DNA of 64,000 nt from positions 186,001-250,000 of the forward strand of contig JAUIRK010000649.1 of NCBI GenBank assembly GCA_030549495.1. Reading direction: 5' to 3'. The first letter of the stretch is position 1. Each line of letters begins with the position of its first letter. Position numbers and translations under genes: made by a program. Of the stretch, positions 1-9,709 are shown one piece after another. The DNA comes from Nectonema munidae (lineage: Eukaryota > Nematomorpha > Nectonematoida > Nectonematidae). The notes beneath the pieces were generated by a model that was not told the origin of the DNA, made no database searches, and saw nothing but the letters and a program-made list of their open reading frames with translations.

Positions 1-384
1 TATGATGAAAAATTAACATTCATATTTTATCCATTGTCTTCTTCGTTAAGTATTTCTTCTCCTCATCATTCGTGGGCTTTTTTCAAATTGTTCAAATTTT
101 TTTAGTTATTTATTTTTAAATTCTTAAAAACTAGTTCTCCAACTTTTTTAGACAAAGTTTGATTAATGTCTCACTTTTAAGCGCATTAACATCATTAGAG
201 TTAAAACTTAAAAAAAAAGACAAAAGAAATGAAGTTTGAACCAATTTTTGGAAAAGAATCTCATCATCATCAAACAAAAAAGATATTCTTGACGATTTGG
301 AATAACCGATTTTGTGAGTCTGGATTATAATGAAAATTTTCAAAACCGTTTAAATTATTTCGAATCTTTTTCATTCATGCTTTT

Positions 385-681
385 TCAATTCCTGAAGTTT
401 GTAACGATAAATGAGTCAAAATAAATGGAACCACAGCTGTTATGTCCTACTTCTTCGAGTTTCATCGCCATGGGGTAGACATGAGGAGCGCTCACGGTGT
501 TAATATGCATCAAATCCCCCTTTGTCGCCTCAAAGCGAGCACAACTGTGCACACAGAGAATGAAAAAGTTGTACTTGACAGGAAAACGGAAAATAATGTT
601 ATATTGTGGTCCATCTAAAGGAGACGGCTGCAGAAACAGATGATAAAGACTTCCTTGATTTTTGAAATCATTTTCAATATC
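385..681 (-). CDS. Terminal exon of an unidentified protein (98 residues)
   Basis: Read on the minus strand, an open frame of 98 codons ends in TGA. It begins directly after an AG in a splice-acceptor-like context (read 5'-3', ...gcacaattag then GATATT), so I read it as a last coding exon; no ATG opens the frame. The base composition is clearly richer in G+C than the flanks. The protein contains LYHLFLQPSPLDGPQYN near its start, then FRFPVKYNFF, MHINTVSAPHVYPMAMKLE and CGSIYFDSFIVTNFRN at the end. It looks like globular, non-repetitive protein rather than transposon sequence. A polyadenylation-type AATAAA lies on the same strand at 109-114. I do not recognise the family. The next exon upstream is not visible between here and the peptidase gene at 2263, so it may be far away, or this may be a processed or broken fragment. 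Confidence 0.4.
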   Translation of the reverse strand, partial: DIENDFKNQGSLYHLFLQPSPLDGPQYNIIFRFPVKYNFFILCVHSCARFEATKGDLMHINTVSAPHVYPMAMKLEEVGHNSCGSIYFDSFIVTNFRN

Positions 682-961
682 CTAATTGTGCAACTGTGTA
701 TTTGAATAAACAAATCTTTGTTTAATTACTTCTTGTCTGTGTATTATAAAAGAAAGTAAATGGCGCGGGCAGAGGTGGGTATTTTCGCTTTAATCGATCA
801 AAGCGGTGCTGAAAATTCTGCTGTGAAGAGCTTTGTTTTTGGGATTCAGCTTTTTGAGTTAAGTTAACGAAGTTTCTGGATATGTTGGTCCAAATTTCCT
901 ATTATCTTATATTCAAAAATATCAGGTAGTATTTTATTTTTTATGAATTAATTTTTGCTTA

Positions 962-1132
962 GGGGTCGTTCACAATTGACGTCAACCTTTTTTTGATAAA
1001 TTTCAACCCCCCCCCCCCCTCCCCCTCCTCATGTCAACTTTTAGATATATCACTTAACAAAATCGACTTATGTCAACTTGGGATACCCAGTCCTCCCTAC
1101 AGTTTTAGTTGACGACAATTGTGAACGCCCCC
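962..1132. mobile_element. MITE with long terminal inverted repeats, PIF/Harbinger-like
   Basis: This 171-bp element starts GGGGTCGTTCACAATTGACG and ends with an imperfect inverse copy of that terminus. It is flanked by TTA on both sides (959-961 and 1133-1135). A poly-C run and three ATGTCAACTT-like words lie inside. A second copy sits at 19991-20149. It has no coding capacity. The 3-bp TTA duplication fits the PIF/Harbinger superfamily, but that assignment rests on the duplication and TIR alone. Confidence 0.75.
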
Positions 1133-1148
1133 TTAAAGAAGTGGATAC

Positions 1149-1254
1149 CCCATTTAAGACCAAGCAAATCAGACAACTTTAGTAATTCCTATTTAATTCC
1201 ATTTAAAGTAGGAATTCGTCTGCGTTCCCTTTGGGAACATTGGTCGTAAATGGG
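1149..1254. mobile_element. Degenerate copy of the CCCATTTA... MITE family
   Basis: The left end CCCATTTAAGACCAAGCAAA and right end TTGGTCGTAAATGGG match the intact copy at 3878-4000. The interior is diverged but keeps one CAGAC and one CGTCTGC block. The flanking 4-mers are no longer TTAA, so this copy appears old. Confidence 0.6.
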
Positions 1255-2262
1255 AAAAAATTTTTATACAAAATATTGAATTTTTACAAAAAAAGTATAA
1301 AGCATAAATTAAATTTGGAAATTTGCGAAATGACATTTGCCAAAATTTCGTCAAAATATCCAGGCACGATTGCTTTCCCCCCTCTTTGATTTCTACTGTT
1401 TGTCCACAATACAAAAGATTGCGCGTTTAAATTAGGAGTGTCAAAGGAACGGCTTTTAAGATCATTTCATCAACCACGATTTTCCTTATAAAAGAATCAC
1501 TTCTCCTTTGCTTGCAATAAGTAAACTATTTTTTGCTTTGTTTAAAAAACCAAATGAATTTTATTAGATGCTCAGACTCCGGCTCAACATCTAATTCCTT
1601 TAAGATCTCCAACTCCACCGACAGCCAGCCCTGGGCAGGTATAACAAATTATGTTTACGAGTTTAACGGAAAGTAGACAAATTTAATCCCATTTCTTGTT
1701 CCATTTTATGCTATTATAAGCAAAAGAGATAAAAAAAAATTCTAGAAGTCGATAGGAAAAGACTTTATCAATATATCTTGGGGGAATAAACATGTTTGGG
1801 GAGTCTGGGGGAAAATATGGAAAATTATTTTTTAATAATTGAAAAAAACGACTTCTAAATTTTATTAGATACCAACTCCAACTCTCACTCTCCAACCCAG
1901 TAAATAAATAGCCAAAATGCAAGATAATCTGTTTAGTAGTGCATACAATTGTGAGCATTTTTGTTCAGCAATGAATAACTCAAGATTATAAGATACTAAT
2001 ATACCATATATCCGTTCATCCGATATCTTTAGATGGCTTGGAGAGTGAGTAACAACAAAACAAGAAATAGCCAAAAAAAAATGAAGAATAAAAAAAGTTG
2101 AATAAATTTTTTTATCAAAATGACAAGATTAGTTTTGTGTATTCATTTCGCAAAAACCAAAGATTGGAACGTTGAACATAGGATTAATAAGAAAGGATCC
2201 TGAAAAATCCTTTCAACACATCATTAGAGTGGTGCATGGGAAAACAAGGAAATGAGTTATTT
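1255..2262. other. Spacer between the two minus-strand genes
   Basis: AT-rich DNA with no supported gene. Short stretches such as 1850-1895 (ACTCCAACTCTCACTCTCC) resemble the dispersed ACTCC-rich repeat described at 4530-4640. The part nearest 2262 should contain the 3' UTR of the peptidase gene, but I see no unambiguous AATAAA for it. Confidence 0.4.
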
Positions 2263-3771
2263 TTACACGAAATAGGAATTCAAGAGCAGGTAGTAGAAGC
2301 GGATGTAATTTTGATAATTCAGAACAGAAATCCTCTCGTCCACGCCATGAATTCGCAAAATTTCTTCCGCTTTCACTCGCATCGGAGCAAAGCGATAGAT
2401 GTTGGAAGTTAAGTTTGTGAAATGCTTGGAATCCGTTCCCATCGGAAGAATTATGGGAACGTATGTGGAAACACTTGGATAAACTTTTTCAATTGCAGAC
2501 AAAAGTGAAACAATTCCCTTACTGCTCGTGTTAAAGGGGGATATGGGAATGCTCTTAGCACTCTGCCGCAAAAACTTTACAACGACTCTTTCATCATTAA
2601 TAACGTTTCTTATCACATTCGTTTGATTTGCACTCGAATCCAGAGGGTGTACGCGCAGACTCACTTGGGCAGAAGCCGTGGCAGGAACAACGTTGTCTTT
2701 GATGCCGCCAGTGATCATTGCTGTTAGGAAAGTGGTTTTGATGCTCGACGCTAGGCTGGGAATGGAGTCAAGGATTTTGGAGAGTATCGGGAAAAAGATG
2801 ACCTTGTTTGCGATAAAGATCTTGAGCCAGAAAGGAAGGTGTGTGTAGATGGCGTTCAACATGAACAACTCGGGCCCGTCATTGATATACGACTTGAAGC
2901 TGTGTGATTCCAGGCGTGACAAAGCTTTTGTGAGAATGGAAATCGCATTTCCGCGTGTGTTGATAGCACCATGCCCAGAAGTATTCAAATTCACGCTCAA
3001 TTCATAGCCCATCCAAACTTTCTCGCTCACTCCAATCACTCCAATCTCTTCGTCTAAGCCAGGAAAGAGATCTGAAAAGATGCCAGAACCTTCGTCCAAG
3101 ATGAAATCCAGATCAACCCCCTCTTGATACAGATCCGCGGCGATTTGCTTAGCACCCGCTAAACCGCCTACTTCTTCATCGTGACCAAAAAAAATGTAAA
3201 TGTTGGCATCAGGAGACTTGCCATCGGTTAGCAGTTTGTCCAAAGCCTCCAAAATGCCAAAAGTAATCGCTTTGCAATCGAGGGTGCCTCGCGCGTATAT
3301 GAAGTCATCTTCGCTACGCGTAGCAGAGAATGGAGGATAAGTCCACTCCCCAATTGAAGAAATAGGCACTACGTCCAAATGAGCTATAAGCATGAAAGAA
3401 GTTTGAGCCGGTCCTTTGTCATCTCCCTTTCGGACAATATACAAGAGTGAGTGATTCGCAACAATTCGCCTTTTAACGTACTTTGATTTGTTGAGGTTGG
3501 GATATGAAGTGTATATGTGCTCGATTAGGGCATCAATTTGATCAAAATTAATCTCTGTTTCATTCAACGCCACCGTTTCGTACCTAAGGCCTTTGAGGAA
3601 GCGTTCTAGGTATCCACTTTGAAAGGAAAAGCTTTCGAGAGCTTCTGCAGTAGACTGACGCCCTTGCTTAGGAAGTTGCGAGATTAGTGTTGCGTGTTTC
3701 GGGTAAATAAAGGTTTGGATGATGATGTAAGCAATAAATGCAATCAAAACAGATAAAATAATAAAGAACAT
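2263..3771 (-). CDS. PM20D1: PM20D1-like M20 family peptidase
   Basis: This is a complete 502-residue frame in a single exon, ATG to TAA. Animal PM20D1 enzymes are zinc peptidases that condense and hydrolyse N-acyl amino acids; the activity of this protein is inferred from homology. Residues 1-23 are a hydrophobic signal/anchor segment. The M20 metal site is visible in order: H131 and D133 in AHLDVVP, bridging D165 in RGTLDCKA, catalytic E199 and ligand E200 in HDEEVGG, D226 in ILDEGSG, and H450 in GTDSKHF. The lid-domain SGHGA (265-269) and the conserved tail NIYRF...RIHGVDERISV are also present. Length matches the vertebrate protein (about 500), and no key residue is missing. The bases before the ATG read caattttag, so a 5' UTR intron acceptor could abut the start codon. 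The nearest gene call is the minus-strand exon at 385-681, with no evidence of linkage. It appears intact and under coding constraint. Confidence 0.93.
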   Translation of the reverse strand: MFFIILSVLIAFIAYIIIQTFIYPKHATLISQLPKQGRQSTAEALESFSFQSGYLERFLKGLRYETVALNETEINFDQIDALIEHIYTSYPNLNKSKYVKRRIVANHSLLYIVRKGDDKGPAQTSFMLIAHLDVVPISSIGEWTYPPFSATRSEDDFIYARGTLDCKAITFGILEALDKLLTDGKSPDANIYIFFGHDEEVGGLAGAKQIAADLYQEGVDLDFILDEGSGIFSDLFPGLDEEIGVIGVSEKVWMGYELSVNLNTSGHGAINTRGNAISILTKALSRLESHSFKSYINDGPELFMLNAIYTHLPFWLKIFIANKVIFFPILSKILDSIPSLASSIKTTFLTAMITGGIKDNVVPATASAQVSLRVHPLDSSANQTNVIRNVINDERVVVKFLRQSAKSIPISPFNTSSKGIVSLLSAIEKVYPSVSTYVPIILPMGTDSKHFTNLTSNIYRFAPMRVKAEEILRIHGVDERISVLNYQNYIRFYYLLLNSYFV

Positions 3772-3877
3772 CTAAAATTGAATCAAGGAATAAACGTATA
3801 ATTTCATTTATTCACTTCTATTTATGCATCCCTATTAATCCCATGGTGTGGGTCGTTGCGTTAGTTAGTATCTTTAA

Positions 3878-4000
3878 CCCATTTAAGGCCAAGCAAAGCA
3901 GACGATATCTAAAAAAAACGCAGACGATTTATATTCAAAGTCATTGAAAAAAGCAGACAAAGATGAAATTACTTAAATAGGAACATTGGCCGTAAATGGG
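3878..4000. mobile_element. TTAA-flanked MITE (piggyBac-like), best copy
   Basis: This 123-bp element is flanked by TTAA on both sides (3874-3877 and 4001-4004). Its ends are CCCATTTAAGGCCAAG and the inverse GGCCGTAAATGGG. Inside it has the family signature: three spaced GCAGACGA/GCAGACAA blocks separated by AT-rich stretches. A TTAA target duplication with CCC termini is the piggyBac hallmark, so it is probably mobilised by a piggyBac-type transposase that is not encoded in this window. Confidence 0.75.
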
Positions 4001-4239
4001 TTAAATAAAGCTTATGGGGTGGGGGTGGGGGGAAGGGACTTAATACGTGGAACAAATTGGTTCCATTCTCACGGAAATTGATTCTTTAAAACAAAAATCT
4101 TTCGCTCCACCAATAATTTTTCAATTTTATATCACTAAAAGACGACTTGTTTGGCTTGCGAGTAGACTTTACATGTTACTCTACTTGTTTTATGCTTGAG
4201 TTTGAGACACAAATTCTTTTAAAATAAATTTTAAAATTA

Positions 4240-4320
4240 TAAAAAAAAAATTTCCGCCTGCCCCCCCCCCCCCCTCCAATAATTTTAAGGATTTGCGACC
4301 CTGGAGAAAGACATATCCAA
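4240..4320 (-). repeat. hAT-like terminal sequence, copy 1 of 3
   Basis: On the minus strand this reads GGGTCGCAAATCCTTAAAAT, then TATTGG and a long poly-G. It resembles the plus-strand starts at 13990 and 14446 (CAGGGG-CGTACGTACATCC, then AAATTATTGGAGGGGG). It is probably one end of a shared hAT-type element; the matching second end was not found. Confidence 0.35.
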
Positions 4321-4529
4321 AATAAAATATAAAGATTCAGAAGTGATAAAATACATGATGAATAGTGTGAGGATAGTGCAAAAGTAAATTCGAAAAACAC
4401 AAATGAATACGTTCAAGAAACGAATGTTCAAAAAATCGATTCGGTGTAAAAGATATATAGTAAGCATTCACTAGTTTGATCATAGTGATAAAAAGTAAGG
4501 ATTTATTGGCAAGAGGAATTTTGCGTAAA

Positions 4530-4645
4530 TTTTCGGCAAAAATCAACGCTAGCCTTTTCAAACGATATTTGTAAAAAAAAAAGCAGGCTTGCGGAGTCGA
4601 GGGAAAAAAGTCGGACTCCAACTCCAAATACTCAAAAATTAAAAA
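4530..4645. repeat. Dispersed ACTCC-rich repeat
   Basis: This shares the words GCTAGCCTT and CGGACTCCAACTCCAAATAC, followed by an AATTAAAA-TA-TTTAA tail, with 7085-7300. The front part of the same family occurs at 48462-48520. Related GGAGTCGGAGTTGG-type words appear at 10936-11000, 40245 and 48950. This suggests a moderately repeated noncoding family, possibly a SINE or element tail. Confidence 0.45.
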
Positions 4646-4728
4646 TATTTAACGCCAACGGTCACTTTCAGCCTCGGCTAAGAAGCGCAACTGCTTATGC
4701 TTACAAAAATTGTTACTTTTTATCTTAA

Positions 4729-4838
4729 CGACGAGAATAATCAGACGATATCTAGTGTAAAGCAGAAGATTTGTATTAAAAAGCATTAATAAACGCAGAC
4801 GCTTTTATTTTGTAAAGTCGACTGTGGTCGATAACGGG
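4729..4838. mobile_element. Degenerate TTAA-flanked MITE
   Basis: It lies between TTAA at 4725-4728 and TTAA at 4839-4842. Internal CAGACGATATCT, GCAGAAGAT and CGCAGACG blocks match the 3878-4000 family. The right end GTGGTCGATAACGGG is still recognisable and the left end is worn. Confidence 0.55.
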
Positions 4839-5301
4839 TTAATACTTAAAAAACCGACTCCTAAATTTTATAAGTAGCGATTTCAACTCTGAAGCATATA
4901 TCCTTTTAAAATTTCCGACTCTGATTCGTCAAATCTCGTTATGAGACGTATGAGTAGAGTTATGGAGAAGAATGCGGTGGAATCACCACACGTTTTAAGA
5001 ACGAGTCAGAGTCGTAATAGTTCTTGCTACTCTCGGTCTTATGCTAACAATTCCCAAATTGAAAGATCGTAACATCATTTTGGGATGCCTGCTGTTAACT
5101 TGCATGAGAATAAAATAGACGACATTGAATATAAACTTTTTAGAAGTGTTTATGAAAATCTTTTCATTATTCCTCATAGCATAGTAACATAACCCTTTTA
5201 TTGGTTCCAGAGAAAGGGTTGTAGAAATTTAATACAAAGTTTATTGAAAAACTAAGAACACACAGGCATTGGCCACAATTATGCCAAGCTTGGGAGCTCA
5301 C

Positions 5302-5791
5302 TAGGGTTTGCATAAGTATCGAAAATTAGGAAGCAGTAGCGATACCGAAAAAAACTTACAAACCCGGCAAATCCCGGCTCCAAACGATTCCTTAAGGAGA
5401 TATATAGACAGCAAAAAGATGCAATGAAATTGACGTTTTTGATTTATTATAAACAGATGTACACTTTTTCTTTCAACATCATTATCATTAAAATGGTTCT
5501 AGGGGAAAAGCGTGCAAACGACATAAGTGTGCAGCAGAGATAAAAAAGAAAAATAAACTCTTTTGTCGTTTGCACACTTTTCTCCGTTTACCATTAAAAT
5601 GAGATGACACTGAAAAAAAGATTTTATATGAATGAAGTGCAGTAAAGTTTTATGCAAAGAATTGCATAGTGAAATAAATCAATTACAACTAAGTTATTTC
5701 CAGAACCGGGAATACTTTTCAGTTCCGTAACGGTTCCCAAATTTTTAGAACCGGGAACGTCCAGGTATTTGAGAACCGGGAGCAAATCCTA
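5302..5791. mobile_element. Nonautonomous hAT element with 8-bp target duplication
   Basis: This 490-bp element begins TAGGGTTTGC and ends GCAAATCCTA. It is bracketed by the exact direct repeat GAGCTCAC at 5294-5301 and 5792-5799. Subterminal CCCGG-containing blocks occur near both ends (CCCGGCAAATCCCGGCTCC on the left, GAACCGGGA several times on the right), which would suit transposase binding. It has no coding capacity. It carries a smaller foldback insertion at 5496-5591. Confidence 0.8.
5496..5591. mobile_element. 96-bp foldback MITE nested in the hAT element
   Basis: The flanks are the exact 10-bp direct repeat CATTAAAATG (5486-5495 and 5592-5601). The ends are near-perfect inverted repeats of about 26 bp containing TGCAAACGACA and its inverse TGTCGTTTGCA. 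The stem would form almost the whole element. A 9-10 bp duplication would suit a Mutator-type element; the superfamily is inferred. Confidence 0.65.
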
Positions 5792-6273
5792 GAGCTCACG
5801 CAAACCCAGGCTAAAGCGTTCTAGGGGGTATGTGCTAAAAAAAATAAGAGAAGAGTTATCCTGAACAATAGGCAATTCAGGGTTCTGCTATTTAGTTCTA
5901 TCTTTTTCTGAGTACTAGATCCGCCTACTTAAATTTAAGATTGACAACACAAGGTATAAGCCCCAAAACAGATTCATGGTAGGAGTAAGGTACCTAGTAT
6001 GCCCTAAATTTGCCAATATCTTTCTCAATCTCATGTATTAAATATTATTTATCGATTAATATATAACATATTGCAAGCGTATTAACCATATATCTCTTAT
6101 AATCATATCCTTTTATCTAGAAACAAGTTACATTCCGTGTGCAGGTTTTTTATCCTAGTTTTCTTCCTCTGAAGAATTCAAAGTTTTTTATGATTAGGTA
6201 GTGCTCTGGCAACCCGATTCTAACTTTGTTAGTAATCAAGCTATCACAAGACATTAAGATTCTTTCCCGATTT

Positions 6274-6452
6274 GGGAGTGTTCGCGTTAGGATTGTATCT
6301 TTCACTCACCTGTATTTATAAATTTGAAACATATACTCTTGTAAAATAATATATATCAAGGTATAGCTATGCAGTAACGAGGGTCCAGGTAGATCCTAGA
6401 CTCAGCATTCCGAGCGGGACCACGATATCCATAAGGATGGGTGCGAACGTCA
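6274..6452 (+). repeat. Dispersed repeat D, copy 1
   Basis: It runs from GTTCGCGTTAGGATTG to GGATGGGTGCGAACGTCA, with the shared middle TATATATCAAGGTATAG and CAGTAACGAGG. The second copy is at 54701-54911 in the same orientation. The ends GTTCGC and GCGAAC are imperfectly inverted, so it may be a TIR element. No target duplication is obvious. Confidence 0.6.
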
Positions 6453-6552
6453 TAAACAATTCTTCTTCTTCTTCTTCGGACTCTGATTTAAAAAATAGTT
6501 ATACTGATTATTGGATTTAAAAATGAATTGATAGACATCCTCTTTAGTGCTC

Positions 6553-6965
6553 AACGTTGCAAAAACGCAACATAAAAAACATTTATCATTTTAGACGAAA
6601 GTTGTGATTTTGAAACTGATAGAAAAAGGTTGAAAATCAAAAAAATTAAAAAATGAACTTTTTTATTACACACCTTGTAAAGGAACAATGCTCAGTTTGT
6701 TTGGGTAGAGTTTGTTTGGGTAGAGTTTTTAGGGAAAAAATTTTAGTCCAAATACTTTGGAAGAAATAATTAACATAAATTTAGTTTTTGCATGCTATTA
6801 TTTTGGCTTAGATAAAAAGATTATAGACACCAAATTGCAAATCTTTTTGAACTCAATGTAAGAAAGACACTAAACTACATACAAAGCAACATTTTAATAA
6901 ATTATGTTGAAGAAAATCGATCAAACATTTTGCGATGCAACATAAAGAATGAGTGTGTAAGATTC
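6553..6965 (+). repeat. Dispersed repeat E, copy 1 (empty site)
   Basis: It starts CAACGTTGCAAAAACG-AACATAAAA and ends near TTTTGCGATGCAACA...TGTAAGATTCAGG. The paralogous copy at 52865-53345 contains an extra MITE, so this copy is the pre-insertion state. It has no coding capacity. Confidence 0.6.
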
Positions 6966-7084
6966 AGGGCAGTTATTTATTTAAGTTATAATATTTGAAA
7001 CTGAAGCGCTAAACGGACTACGTTTTTTTTTTAATTTTAAGACTTAGCCTTTTACATAACTTGATTTTTAAAGCATCAACAACA

Positions 7085-7300
7085 ACAATCAAAAATCTTT
7101 TCAAAAGCGAATTGGCAAAATTCAGTGCTAGCCTTAATCAGGAAGTTAACACCCTGAATAGGTGCAGTCCAAGGTTGTTGAGTCAACGCGTTAAACATTT
7201 CACTTCGACTCTGACTTGGGGTATTCAAAAGTGGGACTCCAACTTCAAAAACTTGAAATTAAAAGTACTTAATTCGGACTTAGACTGCAAAAGGGGTTAC
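7085..7300 (+). repeat. Dispersed ACTCC-rich repeat, long copy
   Basis: The front half (AAAAATCTTTTCAAAAGCG, then GCTAGCCTTAATCAGGAAG) matches 48462-48520. The back half (GGGACTCCAACTTCAAAAAC plus an AATTAAAA tail) matches 4600-4645. An 85-codon open frame over it has no protein-like features and I do not treat it as a gene. Confidence 0.5.
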
Positions 7301-7439
7301 AAAAAAAATCTATTTTGAATCGATACTTTGAGCAAAAGACGTCCTCTGCTTAACTTTGTAGATTTTGTTTTTAAAGCAAACTGTGAACCATCTAAGTATT
7401 GGAGAGGAGTTCATCATTACGGTGAAAAACTTTATGCGT

Positions 7440-8345
7440 TTTGATTAATACTCGTGTTTATGGTAGACAGTTTCTTTGTTGAAATTGACTATGGAACTGG
7501 TCTAACATTTGCCAATGCTACTTTTGATTTATTGTGTAAAATTATTTCGATGTCTCTCATTGCGTTGTCATTGGCCCAGACGGAGCGAGTGCAATGGTAG
7601 GGAGAAATAATGGGAGATATGGTAAGGTCAGAGAAAGGGCTTAAATGTGAAAAGTCTGTTTTGTAACATGTGCATTGCCCATCTCATTGTCTTGCACTTG
7701 CTTGCTTTAGATGACGTGTATTTCAAGAAGCTGATGGGTTATGCAGAGCATCTTAGAATTTCTTTTCCAGAAGTAGAACCAACAGAATAGAGTACAGCAA
7801 ACTATGTAAAATTTGGAGAAAATAAGATAGAACGCCAACAATGAAACTAGATCGATTAGAAGATATCGATGTATTGATGTGCTTAATCAATGTCAAGAAC
7901 AAGTGCTTGCTTTCACCAATTTAAATTCTCGATTTAAAAATATGCGTGAGGAAATATTTTTTGATAAAATATCAAGAGTGTTTAATGATTTATGTTGTAT
8001 ATTAAAAAGTTTATGCTGTACTTAGTAAACATACTCCTATAGAAGACACGACTCTTTGGAAACGCTTTACAGCGATTGCAAAAGCTCGTAATAAGTTAGA
8101 GTTTTGAGGGTAGGGAATTGAGGAAATTTTTTTGGAGCATCTTGGTAAAATGCTACCTTATTCATCTGCAGTCGTTTTTAAACCTTTTGATTTTGGACTT
8201 ATTCCTGTAAAAGATGAAAGATTTTCTAAGAAGGATCTAAAATTTTCAATCTCAAATGTCATAAAGACATTGTCTAATTTTTTTGATAAAGACAAAAAGA
8301 AAACAAGACAGATTTTCATTTTCTCGAAAATTAAGCAATAGATAA
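7440..8345 (+). pseudogene. Decayed hAT transposase fragments
   Basis: Frame-shifted pieces resemble the middle of hAT transposases. VVIGPDGASAMVGRNNGRYG (about 7570-7625) looks like the second catalytic Asp region (DGA-x-x-M-x-G). It is followed by a Cys/His-containing stretch and ALDDVYFKKLMGYAEHLRI (about 7710-7760). The piece HLGKMLPYSSAVVFKPF (8138-8190) may be the next block. Several frame changes and stops separate the pieces, so this is a dead copy. The assignment rests on short motifs only. Confidence 0.35.
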
Positions 8346-9074
8346 CATGTATCAAGTGCGCAACCAAAGAAGCCGAAATTTGGAAAGATTTTAGCTTCTT
8401 CATCTGGAGCGAAGCGTGTATTCAAAATACCGTGCATGTTTGAAAACGAATAAACTAGGTAAACTTTTAACTGTACGTCTTTTGTCAACCTCGAATTTAA
8501 TGTATTCAAAGAGCAATCTAGAGGCTGTTTTTGAGCTTTGGTGGGCTAAGAAAAATCGAAGAAAAAAGAAGCGCTATCAATCTTCTTTGCAAAGGAATAC
8601 ACAAACACCTTTTGGTTTTTTCCGTACCCAATGAAAAAAATTCAGAAGAGAACTTTTTTGAAGTAAATAATTCGAATGAAAGCATTCCAGATTCTGACTC
8701 TTTTTCTTCTATTGATGAAGGGGAGATTGATCGATACAAAGTAAATAACGATAACAGGCCCAATTATGGGAAGATAAGGAAATAGAGGATGATTTGTCTG
8801 AAAGCTGGGAACCGGATTCAAAAACCGAAAAATAAAAATCCTATTGATTTTTTAGTATTCATTAAAATCTAATAAATTTTTTAAAATACAAAATTTTAAA
8901 TTACAAAGCATGTACTAATACCGAAACAATGGTTATTTAAAAAGTCATTTTTAAAAATTTTAATACGATTTTAAGTTTTGAAAATATTTTAAATAAAAAA
9001 GAAGCACATATAGATATTTTGATAGTTACACTAACAAATAATTTGTTTACAACTTAATTAATGTTCTCTAATAT

Positions 9075-9701
9075 CAGGGCCGTATCAAGGGATCGTGGCG
9101 CCCCAGGGTAAAGGTCCTGAATGGAGAGCCCCTCACCCCTTGCTCTTTCTTTTCTCACTTATCCCCACCCCATTCTGGCTTAAAAAGTGATTTAGAAAAA
9201 AAAATGCTCCCATTTCTATTAAGCCGCATAATTCAGATATATACTGACTGAGTCTAAGGCAGTCGCCATTAGATGTTCATTTTTCGTGTTTTAGCAGCAG
9301 CTAAATTATCGATGACTTCGTCAAAATCAACACAATCGAGAACTTTCTCAGAATTGGAGATTTTGGAGGCGGGCTTGCCCCATAGTGCTCCTTAGGTAGA
9401 ACTTAATAAGTTTTAGCTTGCTGAATGACATTTCACAGGATGCAATAAAAGTTCCAATTGTTAGCATGATCCTCAGAGCCTCTTGTAGATTAGGACGGAT
9501 TCCTGAGTGCGAGGACAAGAAACCAAGTAACTCCATAGCGTTTGCCGGTTTTTCCTTCCGAGGTTTCAAAAACATTTGAATGACCTCAATTTCCATCTTA
9601 AGCTCTGCTACGTTGACGTCAGTTGCAGTGAAATGGCGCCCCCTAGGTGTGGTGCCGCGGGGCAATTGCCCCCCACTACCGTCTCCCTTGATAAGGCCCT
9701 G
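9075..9701 (-). mobile_element. hAT element with exact target duplication and transposase C-terminus
   Basis: The ends are CAGGGCCGTATCAAGGGA and its near-perfect inverse, flanked by the exact 8-bp repeat TCTAATAT (9067-9074 and 9702-9709). The minus strand encodes the last part of a hAT transposase: LTIGTFIASCEMSFSKLKLI is the hAT dimerisation block, continuing through KFYLRSTMGQARLQ. The tail DFDEVIDNLAAAKTRKMN continues in a shifted frame. At 627 bp this is an internally deleted derivative of a full-length element, mobilised in trans if at all. Confidence 0.82.
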
Positions 9702-9709
9702 TCTAATAT

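Noticed and set aside
8416-8785. Open frames on both strands with Lys-rich peptides
   Set aside because: Short, overlapping and low-complexity, with no motif. Probably decayed element sequence.
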